Below, one piece after another: positions 63,863 to 64,000 of a stretch of 64,000 bases of DNA. The position numbers and the translations under genes were made by a program. Positions within the stretch are counted from its first letter, which is position 1, and each line of letters begins with the position of its first letter. This DNA comes from Hypericibacter adhaerens (GTDB lineage Bacteria > Pseudomonadota > Alphaproteobacteria > Dongiales > Dongiaceae), in NCBI RefSeq assembly GCF_008728835.1, contig NZ_CP042582.1, positions 2,259,001 through 2,323,000 of the forward strand. The letters run 5' to 3'. Below the pieces are notes generated by a model. It searched no databases. It had not been told where the DNA came from and saw only the letters and a program-made list of their open reading frames with translations.

Positions 63863-64000
63863 ATGACCGAATTCCTCGAGCACCGACCCGGGACGCGGCG
63901 CGTCCGATGGCGTTCATGGCTGGGCCTGGCGGCCCTGCTGCCGCTGTTTCTGCTGACGGCTTGCGGCGTCAATGCGATCCCGACCTATGAGGAGCAGGCC
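63863..64000 (+). CDS. lemA: LemA-family lipoprotein (3' end cut by window)
   Basis: The first 46 codons of a LemA protein, starting at the ATG at 63863 after AGGAGG. The signal has the lipobox L-T-A-C34, followed directly by GVNAIPTYEEQA, the diagnostic LemA opening after the cleaved cysteine. LemA is a membrane-anchored helical protein of unclear function, often next to an HtpX-like protease. The remaining sequence lies outside the window. Confidence 0.88.
   Translation, partial: MTEFLEHRPGTRRVRWRSWLGLAALLPLFLLTACGVNAIPTYEEQA

Overview
The window is a GC-rich, densely coded stretch of chromosome from an alphaproteobacterium, most likely a Rhodospirillales-type soil or water organism. The pointers are a PopZ (DUF2497) gene next to valS, a cysteine-rich FNR/FixK-type regulator with TTGAT-N4-ATCAA sites, PF13467-type ribbon-helix-helix and BKACE proteins, and paired inverted repeats built on GTCATCCCCGCGAAAGCGGGGATCC. 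I see no phage, transposase, CRISPR array or rRNA operon. The only RNA gene found is tRNA-Cys(GCA). About 57 protein genes are supported, two of them cut by the window edges.

Layout. 1-4.0 kb: a class III aminotransferase (cut), an SDR divergent from a LysR regulator, and an SDR that lacks the YxxxK catalytic pair. 4.0-10.0 kb: a CoA-thioester catabolic cluster (PaaK-like ligase, amidohydrolase without the HxH metal motif, SDR, acyl-CoA dehydrogenase, enoyl-CoA hydratase, XRE-cupin regulator). 10.1-16.0 kb: a carnitine-to-glycine-betaine cluster (thioesterase CdhB, GlxA/AraC regulator CdhR, RidA, BKACE CdhC, carnitine dehydrogenase CdhA, acyl-CoA dehydrogenase). 16.1-20.8 kb: a VOC/TetR pair around a perfect palindrome, a LuxR-type regulator, a polysaccharide deacetylase, a trans-aconitate methyltransferase and a PKHD hydroxylase.

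20.9-29.2 kb looks like a low-oxygen module: ADP-forming acyl-CoA synthetase fused to GNAT, an FNR-type regulator with its four cysteines, a divergent GNAT gene sharing an FNR box, an MBL-fold RNase-like protein, an AMP/thymidine phosphorylase and Hsp20 with a second FNR box. 29.3-37.9 kb: a second 2OG-Fe oxygenase, then a seven-gene operon with a PotD-type ABC importer, a cysteine hydrolase, a GH63-like glycosidase and a PfkB sugar kinase. 38-54 kb is cell-surface related: DegT aminotransferase, an RHH-PAS protein, a 110-aa acidic protein, a complete type I secretion system (LapB-like ABC, HlyD, TolC), a LytS-type histidine kinase, an M48 lipoprotein, two glycosyltransferases, an O-antigen-ligase-like protein and a methyltransferase. 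54-64 kb is housekeeping: tRNA-Cys, Pcm-like methyltransferase, popZ, valS, a class V aminotransferase, ilvD, an EamA transporter and the start of lemA.

The best candidates for new biology are the amidohydrolase-containing CoA pathway, the FNR/AMP-phosphorylase module, the ABC-glycosidase-kinase operon, and the type I secretion locus with its small upstream proteins. Most functions are assigned by family recognition from the translated sequence; no database search was run.
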